DNA of 64,000 nt from Ancylostoma caninum. Its lineage: Eukaryota; Nematoda; Chromadorea; Rhabditida; Ancylostomatidae. The position numbers and the translations under genes were made by a program. The notes under the pieces were generated by a model, which saw only the letters and a program-made list of their open reading frames with translations, made no database searches and was not told the origin of the DNA. The stretch spans positions 4,378,001 to 4,442,000 of the forward strand of contig JBAJFG010000047.1 in NCBI GenBank assembly GCA_037903475.1, given 5' to 3'. This document shows, in pieces, positions 33,303-44,083 of the stretch; within the stretch, counting starts at the first letter, position 1, and the number at the start of each line of letters is the position of its first letter.

Positions 33303-36300
33303 CTTAATTTTTTTTTTGCTATGCAATTCACAATTACAATCAGCTCTTTGCCAGGCTTGGCTCTTATGTAATTTCTACCTAACCATGGGAATGAGAGTCT
33401 AGTGGTTTCGAGGACACATGTCATCTCTGTGTCTCATCTAAGTAGGGCATAAGCGCGTTGCAGACGTGATAGGATAAAGTAGGCTCAATCAAAGATTAAC
33501 TTGCTCACTCAAACATCAATTGAAGTAGAAAACTAGCTTCACTCATCATTATCCATAATACAATACCATACATACGAAAAAGACATGCAAAACTTTTACA
33601 TAAAATCCATGCGATTGACCAGTGACAGCAATTGTAAGACCATGTAAAAGGTTAGAGGTTAGAAACGGGTATGGTGTGAAGCGAGAGTGGAGGGGAGTCG
33701 AGTTCTAAGGAAGACAGAATGAAAGGGACAGTGTGTGGGTGAGGTGTGGTCTAGTTCGTCTATTGTTGGTGTGGACACCACGAGGTTTCACCGCTTCGAT
33801 ACGATTGCATCGGCGTCAGTAAGGGGGAGTGGGGGGGGGGGGGGAGAGGGTGGCTCAATATGGATACTTCGCTTTGCAGAGGAGTACACGATGACGTAGA
33901 TGACTCTCTACGAGAGGGGTCCACTGTTGCAAGAGGGGCGTAGTTGCGCCTGAGATTAGTGGTGTCACAGGAACAGCCCGTTGAAACGATACGAATGTGC
34001 ATTTGGAGCTTAACTCGCTATTTGCGCAATTTTGCCAACATGACCTCATCTCTATTATCTTTTTCGACGTTTCTGTGCTCATATTATTTCTGTCTGAATC
34101 GACCACTACCTCTTCCTTCTACGTATATCCAAGCGGACCGTCACTATTTGGAATATCACAACATCTAGCAAAACATCATCTGAGTGAAAAGAGTATCAGG
34201 AAAAGTTGGTATGGCGTCAGCTAAACAGTAACAAGTTCGCAGTCTAGAGCTTGCGGTCAGTTTTGAGAGGATTCGAGATGGGACAGTGAGCAAATTCTTG
34301 TTCCTAACTTTAGGTCGTTCTTCGCATTAAGAGCTTTTGATATACCCAACAGTTCACGAGTCCACATACATGAACATCCCGTGAGGAAGTGGAAAGAAAG
34401 CATGTGAATTACTACAGTTGTCTCGAGCGTGGCTTCTACGACCACACCCCCCCCCCCTGCCTTACGTTGGGATCAAGAGTGTGCATAGGTAACGTAATAA
34501 ATAATCAAATAATAATCATTAATGCGTAACGGTCACTTTTCCAGTAACGTAACGGATTAACAGGCTAATTACAATTGAAATTTTCATAACGCGCAGTCTT
34601 GATTGAGAGACAACAAGTGTATTTTAGGGAACTAGTCGAATGTTCGAACAAACTAAATAATCCATTTCTCATCACAGTAACCATCTGTAAACTGAAGCAT
34701 ACTATGTGTATGCAACGCGGAAAAAATTGTGAAAATTCATCTACAGAACAGTCTCTTATATGATTCTGTTTTGTTGAGTTGGATCTATAGCTGGTTTTCG
34801 TTCAATGGATGGACAATGTAAATGTGGTACAGACGACTAACAGATGCGAACATCGGACGGGGTCACAAGGCAAATGATATTTTTGTTTTGTTAATTGAAT
34901 TTTTTTATTGATTTGTTATGTAATTATTAAGCTATGTTATCAAAACAGTTGTTCAATAGAATATATGGAGTTGTTCAATAGATCTTTTGATTTAGCTATT
35001 TATTTTAAATCTGTGTAAAATGAGTTTGTTTGCATAAGCAGCGCGAATAAGAGCTTTCAGTGACGACGGTCATAGCCTAATGTTGATAATAGACGCTTTG
35101 TTTGTTTCAATTCATTAATGGAATTATCCCTACTGCAACAAGTGTTTGCTGTTCTTAGTACTTCTGTGTATATAGTAGCTTTCTTGATTGCAGTTGAGAT
35201 GTTTGCAGTCGAATATGGGAATCTTTTATGAGAAAACCGAAGAAGTTTCAGGAAAATTTCAAAAACCTAATGATAACGGGAAAATAAGGCAGCTATCTGC
35301 TCGAGACATGTCTGGAGTACGCATATCGGATGGCTTTATAAACGTGCCTGCATCAGGATAATCCATTTTCGATGTGCTGCTGTGACGCTCACTGGTGCTT
35401 ATGACGGACATATTACGCAGTGAGCTACGTCAGCTCCTATTATTATAGCCTAATTTTGCTTTATTTAGAATACCGGTGTGTTTATGGGTTCTGCGCTGAG
35501 ACAGGATAAGATACCCAATCTTGTTAGTGGCCATTGCTGGTTACGAACCTCATCTACGTCTCAAGTATTGTCGTGACGAAAGAAATGAAAGAGAGGATTA
35601 TTTAGTTGCGACACCAGACTTGTACATAGATCATCACCAGCCTCCTAAATAACGTTTGTTCTCGATAATCTTGTATAAATGAAGTCGTTAGGTTACTCTT
35701 GTTTTTTTTTTGTATTGAATAATGTGGTTGTGTGAAAGAGCCGTCGGAAAAGGTGTAGTTTTCAACGCGCGGGAATAGCGTGATGCACCTTGTGCATCAC
35801 ATTGTCCGTAATGTGTTGAAAACCTGGGAAGGGGAAGGAGCTTCCATGCTATTCTGGGCTTCCGTCAAGTACGCCCTGTTTGGGCCTCACCACTCCAGTA
35901 GGTTTGACGTGTTTGGTGCCATCGATCGACAGTACTTTGACACTGGTTAACAAGCTGTATTGAAGACGGCTGTGGGGGCCATTTCTCGCAAAAATTGTTT
36001 GCCTGGGTAACCATACCTACAGGCACTGATCACCAATGCTTTCAATGACGCTTCCAGGCTCAGAGCCTTCACACATCATAGGTATTATTCACTAGCTCGT
36101 TTTGCTACATATGTTCAGTCTTTCCAATGAGGTAAGTCTCATACTGGATTGTTAGGGGTGGGGAATACCTAACACCCCAAAAAACCAGTGGTAGTTTCCT
36201 GCGCATGCTCATGTGCTCGTGGGAAGTGGGGTTATTCTTAGCGCCATTTACCTCCTTACACAGAAAGCCTGTGCATCGAGATAGCATTCGACTTTCCTCT

Positions 36301-36599
36301 CGGAATTTCAATGGCATTCTTTCGCTACAGGACACCTCACGGTGTTAGGAAAATTAAGACGTGAGCACAAGCAACCCTACTCTGCAGTTATAGGAAAGAA
36401 CTGTTTTGCTTATTATTGGCTCTTAAAGTCTCTTTAGTGGTACTATGCAGTTGTGAGTTTGTAAGTGTTTCGCGTTTGTGAGCGCACCTTGAAAGTGCAG
36501 AAATAAAAAAATATAGGGGTAGATGTGTTAACGCCCACACATCTGTGCATTACCTGCCACACATCCACGTGCCTACCAAAGATGAATACGAGATTTTCC
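33303..36599. other. Intergenic region, no gene seen
   Basis: Contains G and C runs (33832-33843, 34446-34456) and a hairpin at 35758-35823, where GTTTTCAAC pairs with GTTGAAAAC and an inner GTGATGCAC pairs with GTGCATCAC. Short open frames are unrecognised. Confidence 0.45.
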
Positions 36600-37295
36600 G
36601 CGACCCGGATAACGGTGTGGATGACGGATAGGCCAAAAATGGCCGGATAACGGATAAGTGACCCAGATGCTATAAGACACTACCCTCTACAGTATTAAAA
36701 GTGATAAAAGTGAGATACGATATGGATGTTTTCTCTTATTATATTATTTTCAAAATAATTTTTACTAGCTATTTATTATTGTTATTGATATTCTTATTAA
36801 TTTTATTTTTTTTCATCTGGGTCCCCAAAGCGGCGAAAACCCGTTTTTTCCACTCCCTCCCCCCTTCCCACTCATTTTCTGCCACTGGGTTCAATGAATA
36901 TTCGAAATGAACCTTGCGAGGAGACTACCTATTGTTAACAACCGAACATTAGCCAAAATGGTGGTTTCGAGGTTACTGCCTCACTCTGTCGGACGACCCA
37001 GAAAACGTGAGCAAGAGCATTCCTTGCTGGGAAACCATAGGTCTGTATTATCTTCTCCTACCTTTTTACAAGATTCTAAATCACTGATGACGTAAAACCC
37101 GCTAGATCGAGCTATCCTTTTTTGAATGTAGGCTCTCCTCAATTATGTACTTTCAAAATGAAGCCGCTATTTTCGACCTTTCCGCACCGTAATCCGCCGT
37201 AAAAGACCGGATAACGGTGTAGAGAACGGATAGGCCAAAACCTACGGATAACGGCAAAACGGATAACCGGATACGGATAATCCGCTCATCCCTGA
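36600..37295. repeat. CGGATAACGG repeat pair around a hAT-like remnant
   Basis: Two direct copies of a segment reading CCGGATAACGGTGT..ACGGATAGGCCAAAA occur at 36605-36660 and 37207-37260, each followed by more GGATAACGG-type units. Between them, 36815-36890 resembles the hAT-like MITE seen at 51256 (CTGGGTCCCCAAAGCGGCG, then ...CTGCCACTGG). Confidence 0.5.
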
Positions 37296-39111
37296 TGTCG
37301 ACCCACATTTGAGGGAGTAGGTGGTGCGGAATATATACCTGACAATGAGCGGCTGCTAACGTTACCCACAATGAAAATCCTTCACATACGAGTGCTTCAC
37401 GAATGATTTGTTCACTCATCTGTGGGCCGATCTCATGGTTCTTTATTGATGTGGTCATTTCTGAGATGATGACCAGTTATTGTGGCTTCTGTGATTACAA
37501 GTACTGCTTTTTTCATCCATAATCTATCACAAATTTGTTTTAACCCAGCTGTTACCCATTATTAATTATACTCACAGAGTGAGATTATCCACGCTTTCAG
37601 TGATGCGGGAAGAGGAACTCATCAACTTATCCATGATGGTAAAATAATTGTTCAAGAACAACCAGAAAGCTTTAAGACCGCGCAACAAGGATTAGATCCC
37701 CAGAGAAACCTGATTATTCTGGAATTTCCGGATTGGACGAGCTAAACGGACAACATTCATGCTTGAACATTCTCATTTTCAATAGGAATTAAGGAAAAAA
37801 GGTTTAAGAATCAGTGATACGACGAAGGTACGCGTTTCGATGCTGAGTAAACAAGACTTCTAATTTGGTCCACGATTTTCGAAATTCATAACATTTGCAA
37901 GGATGAAAAACGAAGAGGTTTTGGATACTCATCCACAAAGGACGAGTTGCCATGGAGACGTCTCTATATGATTTATGTGTTTATGTATGTAAAGGGTAAG
38001 ATGTCGAAATTGTCAAGGTGTTATGCGGTGCACGTGGTTTTCACTTATCCAAAAGGTTGGCAATCACCAGTGTGTGATACCAAATGCGTCCTTTGCGGTC
38101 ACTATTGAGAAAAATAAATGAAAAGAAGGAATCCAAGGGAAATGCCTAGAACTTCTTTCCCAAAGTTTCGAAAAATATGGATTCGTCAAAAGGTGGGGTG
38201 GGAAGTCGTTGTGGGGCATTTTCTATGTATGTAGAAGGGGATGGCTCATATCTTCACCGCTATAGAGGGGAATGTACAGAGGAAGACAGTCATTGAAGGG
38301 GTTGTGGTCTGTATGCTGAAGAGTAGCGGGGGGGGGGGGGGAGTTGGTTGGGGACCGTGTTTTTAAAATCACATTGCTTGACCATGTCACAAGAGCCTCA
38401 TGCATAGTTAAGATTACCCAGGATAACGGATTAGCACCCCTAGATTCGTACATCGTTAGCAAAGACGTCATCACATTTACCCTGATTAACCCTGATGATG
38501 CACCAGGGAGCAGGAGAGTAAGTTGTCCCCAATGCTACTTTTCTAATGGGTATGAGTCCCACACACTGCAAAAAAATTATCCTAAAACTTGGGAGAAATG
38601 TGGAATGTCTAAAACTCCATTCATACCCATTAAGTCGCCATGAAGTTGCGAAAATTAGGAGTTTTAAGACTTACCTTGGAAGAATTTATGAATATCGCAT
38701 CTTCCTGACTTAACCTTTTAAAGGCAGCACCACCGGAAAATTCCATCCTCGAGATTGTAGCGGAATATTAGATTTTTGACGATGAAGAGTACGGGTCAGG
38801 TGTCCAATCCACCCAAACTCCTGCTAAAACCATCTTTGGATGCTCCTGTTTTGGTAAGTTGGAGCAGAGCAGCTGAGTTGTACGTATGGGATTGAAAAAA
38901 AGTCGATAACGCTGTCATCAATGCCACCTATTTTCTTTGCGCCTTCGGATATTTGGCTTGTAAAGCAGTTCTCTTGGAACGGAAAGAGCACAAAGAGAAA
39001 GTAAATGGGAGGTTCATTGTAAAGACACAACTCGGGAAAAGAACAATATCACATGGTAATTTTAAGAATTAAATAATTCAAAAACGCGCAACATTTGAGA
39101 AATTGGATACT
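37296..39111. other. Intergenic region, no gene seen
   Basis: Open frames at 38223-38643 and 38824-39030 lack splice context and recognisable products. A G-run lies at 38328-38341. Nothing else is supported. Confidence 0.45.
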
Positions 39112-39450
39112 CTGACAAGGGAAGTGCAAGAGGCCATATTCGAAAATCGGGATGAAACCTATCTGGCTTGAATCTTTGTTGGAGAGGGTGTTACAGTATA
39201 TATTTCATTGTTGCCCTCGATTCCAAAAAACAAAAATCCCACCACAGTACCATATGCGCTGCAGCACTCGTCCGTCAGCGACGATGTGGCCGAGTGGGGA
39301 GGATGCGGACTGATAGGCAGGAGGTCGAGGGTTTGGATCCCGTCATTGACACTCGTTTTGCATTTTTGTTTTTTATTCCTCCTATGTTATTGAAATCAAT
39401 TTTGGAGGGCTAGAAGACAACACTTGTCTTTACTGACGTACTAGCTATAG
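39112..39450 (+). repeat. Repeat copy A containing a tRNA-like segment
   Basis: This roughly 340-bp unit recurs in inverted orientation at 39990-40330. It includes GATGAAACCTATCTGGCTTG near 39151 and, at about 39279-39350, a class II tRNA-like stretch: A-box-like TGTGGCCGAGTGG and B-box-like GGGTTTGGATCC, with CCCGTCATTG closing GACGATG only in part. It is probably a SINE or a tRNA(Leu/Ser)-type pseudogene carried in a larger repeat, because homology between the copies extends well upstream of the tRNA-like part. Confidence 0.65.
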
Positions 39451-39506
39451 AATAACTACTATGCTATGAACGTAGTTTAGTGATCGTACAGCTTTCCCTC
39501 GAGTCG

Positions 39507-39887
39507 CTAGAAAATTGTAAAATTTTCATTCAAAACAAAAAAAGGATGGTCAATGAGAAAGCATTTACTGGCAGCAACGGTGCACACAGACAATGAAGTG
39601 TTCAAAGCAAAAGCGGTGAGACACCATCCGACAAATCCCGATTCATACGGGAGGGGAGAGCAAACCTCATCAATTTCGGACATTATATCCCATTCCTCGT
39701 CCATCTTTTCCTCATCATCGACTTCTAGTTCTTCTTCATCTGCTATTGTAAGCTCGCAGTGAGCAGCCTCAAGAAGAATCCTTCCAAATGCTTCGGCCAA
39801 CTTCCGCTCATCACGAGTTGCACAGTTGCCATCACCCGGACCAAACCGAGCCAACAAAAGGGCCACGACGCGTGAAGGTTCGAACAT
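39507..39887 (-). CDS. Small acidic protein between two inverted repeats, unrecognised
   Basis: A 126-codon open frame. The first 85 residues have a coding look: MFEPSRVVALLLARFGPGDG, then CATRDERKLAEAFGRILLEA, and an acidic run DEEELEVDDEEKMDEEWD. The rest, after ESGFV, may be intron read-through, since GTGTCTCACC and a later CTGCCAG offer splice sites. It lies centrally between inverted copies of a repeat (39112-39450 and 39990-40330), which suggests it could be the coding part of a composite mobile element. I recognise no family. Confidence 0.35.
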   Translation of the reverse strand: MFEPSRVVALLLARFGPGDGNCATRDERKLAEAFGRILLEAAHCELTIADEEELEVDDEEKMDEEWDIMSEIDEVCSPLPYESGFVGWCLTAFALNTSLSVCTVAASKCFLIDHPFFVLNENFTIF

Positions 39888-39989
39888 TATGAACCGAGTG
39901 GGAAAGATTTTGAGTTACAGTCGTGAAAAGTGACTGCTACTTTATAGCTAATCGAGGGAGAAAAGCAGGTTTTATATAACGTAGTTATT

Positions 39990-40330
39990 CCGTGCCTAGT
40001 GCGTCAGTAAGGATAAGTATTATCTTCTAACCTTTTAAATTTGATTTCAACAACACAGGGGGAATAAAAAAATGAGAGAGCAAAACAGGTAGGTGCGCAT
40101 GACGGGGTTCAAACTCTCGAGCTGACAGTGCAGCATCCTCCCCACTCGGCCACATCGTCGCTGACGGACGAGTGCTGCAGCGCATATGGTACTGTGGTGG
40201 GATTTTTGTTTTTTGAAGCCGAGGGCAGTAACAAAATATATACTGTAACACCCTCTCCAACAAAGATTCAAGCCAGATAGGTTTCATTCCGATTTGCGAG
40301 TCTGGCCTGTTGCACTTCCCTTGTGAGTGC
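39990..40330 (-). repeat. Repeat copy B (inverted) containing a tRNA-like segment
   Basis: Reverse-complement counterpart of 39112-39450 with scattered differences. On the minus strand it has GACGATGTGGCCGAGTGGGG and a B-box-like GAGTTTGAACCCC. The anticodon-arm region differs from copy A (GCTGCACTGTCAGC), so the copies diverged there or derive from different source tRNAs. Confidence 0.65.
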
Positions 40331-40809
40331 GAAAAAGGGTTTATAGAGATTAATAGTGAGCGAAGAGGAAGTAAATGGAAGAAAATCTGAGGATAACAAT
40401 ATAGTTTTGGTAGAAATGAGTTATGAAAACGTTAATACGAAGGACTCCCACTCGAAATCATGGCCCAATCAGCTGACAGTTGCTATTTTTCGCGCTTCAA
40501 CGACAATTTTGGAACTCGGTGGTAGCATGAGAACTAGTAAAACTTACTGCCTACTGATCCTGCTGATCCAGGTATTACCTGCTAGAACTCGTGATGGGAA
40601 AAATTTCAACTGGTATTCTCATTGTAAAATTGACCCCACAATCGATTGGATCACAATTGGATCAAGATCTAAGAGGCGAAAATTTCCGTGGATGCTGCCC
40701 TTAATAGGGCGCACTCTCGGCTACCGTACCCATAGATCAATTTATTCGCAACATCAATATAATAACTATACAGAATTATGTACACTGCTCTAGGATCACT
40801 CCTAGATTA

Positions 40810-42910
40810 TCAGGTTTTCTTCACAGCCGGTTGTGGCGTTTTTGGTGACGTCACCGTGTAGTCGTTGAACTTAAGGTTGTAGTCACCTCGATACCATGAT
40901 GACACCAGGCTCATGAACTCTGAAAAATCAATCGATATATCGACTAACGCCAGAGAGATCTGAAAACCAAACCAGAATTTAGCGTTTTCCAATCACTGCT
41001 TTGACCCTTTTCTAGTTCTTCTCAGAAATGGAAAAGAGTTGACACATAACATATACATCACACTTTCGTGAGAGAGACATTAGAGAAGCAGAGTAGAAGA
41101 GCGGTTGCTGCCCGACTCAGACCCTGTAGAAGGCCCCGCCCCCAGCGAATCGCCTGATTGGAGGGGTAGTCGTCTTCCAATCATAGCTTCAAAGGGAGAA
41201 GGTTGTCGAAGAGATGAAAGAATTTTCATAAATAGATGAGCAAAAAGTGTGTTCAAGTGCTACACGTCCTTCTTATTTTTCATTTTTACTCCTAGTGTTT
41301 TCAAACAATAATTTTTCACTGGCACATTTTTTGAAATTGAGACCACTTACAAGCTCTATCGGTTGCGTGTCGCTATCCTTCTCCTTCCCTCTCACACCCT
41401 GTTTCCCTCCACGATTCTTACCTTCTTTCTTCTGTTAATCATTTATTGGTTACATTATTTACAGTCATAGTGATAAACCTAACACGTCCGATCTATTGAT
41501 TGATCATTGATCACTACCGACTGCCTGGTGACGGATAGTGACAATATCGGCAACTATTTATAACAGAGAACCGCGCCCAAGATACTTGACTCAGTTTACT
41601 TAGCGGCTGTACTGGAATTCGCACGGCAGGTGACGTGAGTCACAACTCAGCCAATAGACGTTTATTATTGACGTCGAGAATGACAGGCCTGTGTGCATTT
41701 GCGGACTTTTTACGTGCGATTGATGTGGAGCTAAAAATGACGGTATTGCTACCGAAAATCAAAAAGCAACCACGATTTCACGCCCTATCAGACACAAGGA
41801 GTTATACGGAAAAGCCTGCACTGCGGCCAGTACACAAGCTGCACAATAAGGTAAAAGTATACGGTATGGATGATGTGACCTACCTTTTTTGCTGAGTTTT
41901 CCGTCACCGTCAAAGTCCTTCGCCTGGAACAATTGCTGCCAATTGTCATCAGCATGGACTTTGAGCACATTTTCTGCGTAATCCACGCCTTCTTTGTAGG
42001 ACACATAGCCGTCGTCGTCGTTGTCCGCTTCCTGAAATCGCTAGTATGTATTCACACTGCTTTTTACGGAATTTACGTATCTGACAACTGGAATGAAACC
42101 TAGTTAATTCCAAAAATCCTGGTTTGGACGTGCTCTATATAGAACTCGACAAGGATAAGTACACTCGAGTAACTAGAGAGTGCGTCTGTGACTTTGTCTG
42201 CAATTACGACTTCGGAGTGGCAGCGGACGGCTGACCAGCTGATTCGATCTGATTACTACACTCTCCTCTGTACGCTCTTGTATATGGTGTGATTCTTGAT
42301 CTTCATTTTGGTCTATTCCTACTGTCACATAGTAAAATCTCCTTTCTGTGCCCGGGAAGCGCCAGGCCAACCGCAACGCGACCGCGCGCACTGCCTGTAG
42401 CGAGCATTTTCACGCCAATTATGCTTAAGAGTCCGCAATTGCAGGACATCTCAAAACTTACTATAAAACTGGTCGCTAAGTAGTCGTCGTACATCCCCTC
42501 AACTCTGGCCATCGACGATTTGTCATATTCTGCTAGTTCCGCTGGCGACACAAAACCGTCATCTGAAAAGCTCCCAAATCAGTACCCTCAACATGTGAGC
42601 GAATCAATCAATACCAATCAATATACATACTGTTCGTGTCGATGTCTGTGAAACAGCCCCACGCCGCCTGACCACTACATCGGTTCGTCGCGACGAACTG
42701 AGCGAAATCCATGCCGCGAGGGTCAGTTGTCGTGCTGCTGTGTTCTTCCGGTTGGAAGAAACCGCTGAGCGTGTCGCTGAGATACCGTAACAGGTCCAGA
42801 TTCACTGCAGGGTGGGACAGTTCAATCTCGGGGATGTCACCGTAATCCACGAATGCGGGTAATGCTGCGAGGGAAGCTATCCGGGTGAGAATAACGGCAG
42901 AGAAGAGCAT
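40810..42910 (-). CDS. Secreted protein with three EF-hands
   Basis: Four exons join in phase on the minus strand: 42910-42631, 42562-42462, 42031-41884, 40919-40810; 639 bp, 212 aa. The first 18 or so residues (MLFSAVILTRIASLAALPA) form a signal peptide, so the protein enters the secretory route. There are three canonical calcium-binding loops: DTNNDGFVSPAE (91-102), DNDDDGYVSYKE (130-141) and DFDGDGKLSKKE (166-177). Each has acidic or Asn ligands at positions 1, 3, 5 and Glu at 12, so all should bind calcium. Loops 1 and 3 are each split by an intron. There is no HDEF/KDEL-type ending (PAVKKT), so it is not an obvious ER-resident calumenin; secretion or the cell surface fits better. Between loop 3 and the end is a short SLVSSWYRGDYN segment. 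I cannot name a family. Confidence 0.85.
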
Positions 42911-42922
42911 TCTGAAAATGGT
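42911..42922 (-). promoter_or_regulatory. Probable trans-splice acceptor of the EF-hand gene
   Basis: ACCATTTTCAG lies one base before the start codon on the minus strand, an SL1-type acceptor with no upstream exon needed. Confidence 0.55.
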
Positions 42923-43868
42923 GAGATTATCGATTGCCTCATGGGGCGTTAGAATCATACGATGAGAGTTATATGCTTTGTACCATGAAATTGTTCGTTT
43001 GTGGTCCATCCTGATAAAGGATAAGAGGCGGAGCCGCTCGCGTTTGATTGGTGCATTTACCACTTCTTTCCGCCTTCAATGGTGACGGGCCTTGGAACAG
43101 TTTATATGGCAGGAAAAAGGTGTCCGAATGCACCAATGGCACAGAAGCAGCTCCGCCCCATCCTCCACCACTAAGCGCCCACCACACACATGAATGTACA
43201 GAACGTTGTACAGAGCAGGCCAATAATTTTTGCAAGACGAAAACCGCCCATATGGTCTGCAGCGACACGCCACGAAAACCCCCCATATGGTCTGCAGCGA
43301 CACACCACCTACGCGGCGCGGCAAACCAACTTGGTGCTGTTGTTGTCTGGCGGTACTTACTGGTGCTGATGTTTTGCTTTTTTTTTTCTCCGTAGAACGA
43401 ATGAAACAATGAAGGAAAACGGGTGAAAACGTGAGTCAAGCATCAACACTAACAATGCCCGGCAACCACAGCTGGCCAACCGCGTCGCGTAGGCGGTGTG
43501 GCGCGGCAGAATAGATGAGCAATTTTTGTGATGCAAAAATGACTGCATGGTATTGTACGTTTCCATGATATGTGAGGGGATGACTGATATCAATAAAATA
43601 GCGCTAAAAAAGGATCTCCGCATACGCCTACATCTTTTCTGACTACTACAGTGAAAAGAGATTTTCAACGTTTCCTTATGGTAGGCAGAGACGCAGAGGA
43701 TACTAATCAATAGGGCGCTCTGCACTAAGCATAAAACGATGATGAGTTCTATTTTGTGTTATCCGCATAGCATGCCATGAGCAGAGACAGAGAGGATGGT
43801 GGTGGAAAATAACTCTTTTTTTTCAGCACAACTACTACTGTGTATATAAGAGCAATTTATACTACTTA
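42923..43868. other. Upstream region of the EF-hand gene
   Basis: Contains two adjacent copies of a unit with CATATGGTCTGCAGCGACAC (43250 and 43285; period about 34 bp). Both strands are open over 43048-43439, but no product is recognisable. Confidence 0.45.
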
Positions 43869-44083
43869 GATGCGTGCGTTCGACTCGCATGCGTCTATAC
43901 GATGAAGGGTAGGCTCAATCGCTACCCTGATGGAGCTCGCACGCAGGAGAAACACACGCTTTTGCGCCTGGCGACGGTCGCTCGGTATCTCCATCCAGGG
44001 CGTGCATCTCGTATTGACCAATGTTTGTGGAAAATCTCTCACAAATAAATGCGTGCGTATGACGTGCGAATGACGCACGCATC
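43869..44083. mobile_element. MITE with GATGCGTGCGT ends, flanked by TA
   Basis: GATGCGTGCGTTCG at the left and CGAATGACGCACGCATC at the right are inverted repeats, each flanked by TA (43867-43868, 44084-44085). 215 bp, non-coding. Confidence 0.65.

Noticed and set aside
39279..39350. Functional tRNA(Leu/Ser) gene
   Set aside because: The promoter boxes fit, but the stems are incomplete, the second copy differs in the anticodon arm, and both are embedded in a larger repeat.
42969..43439. 156-codon minus-strand gene upstream of the EF-hand gene
   Set aside because: Low-quality composition, a tandem duplication inside, an open antisense frame, and no recognisable motif.
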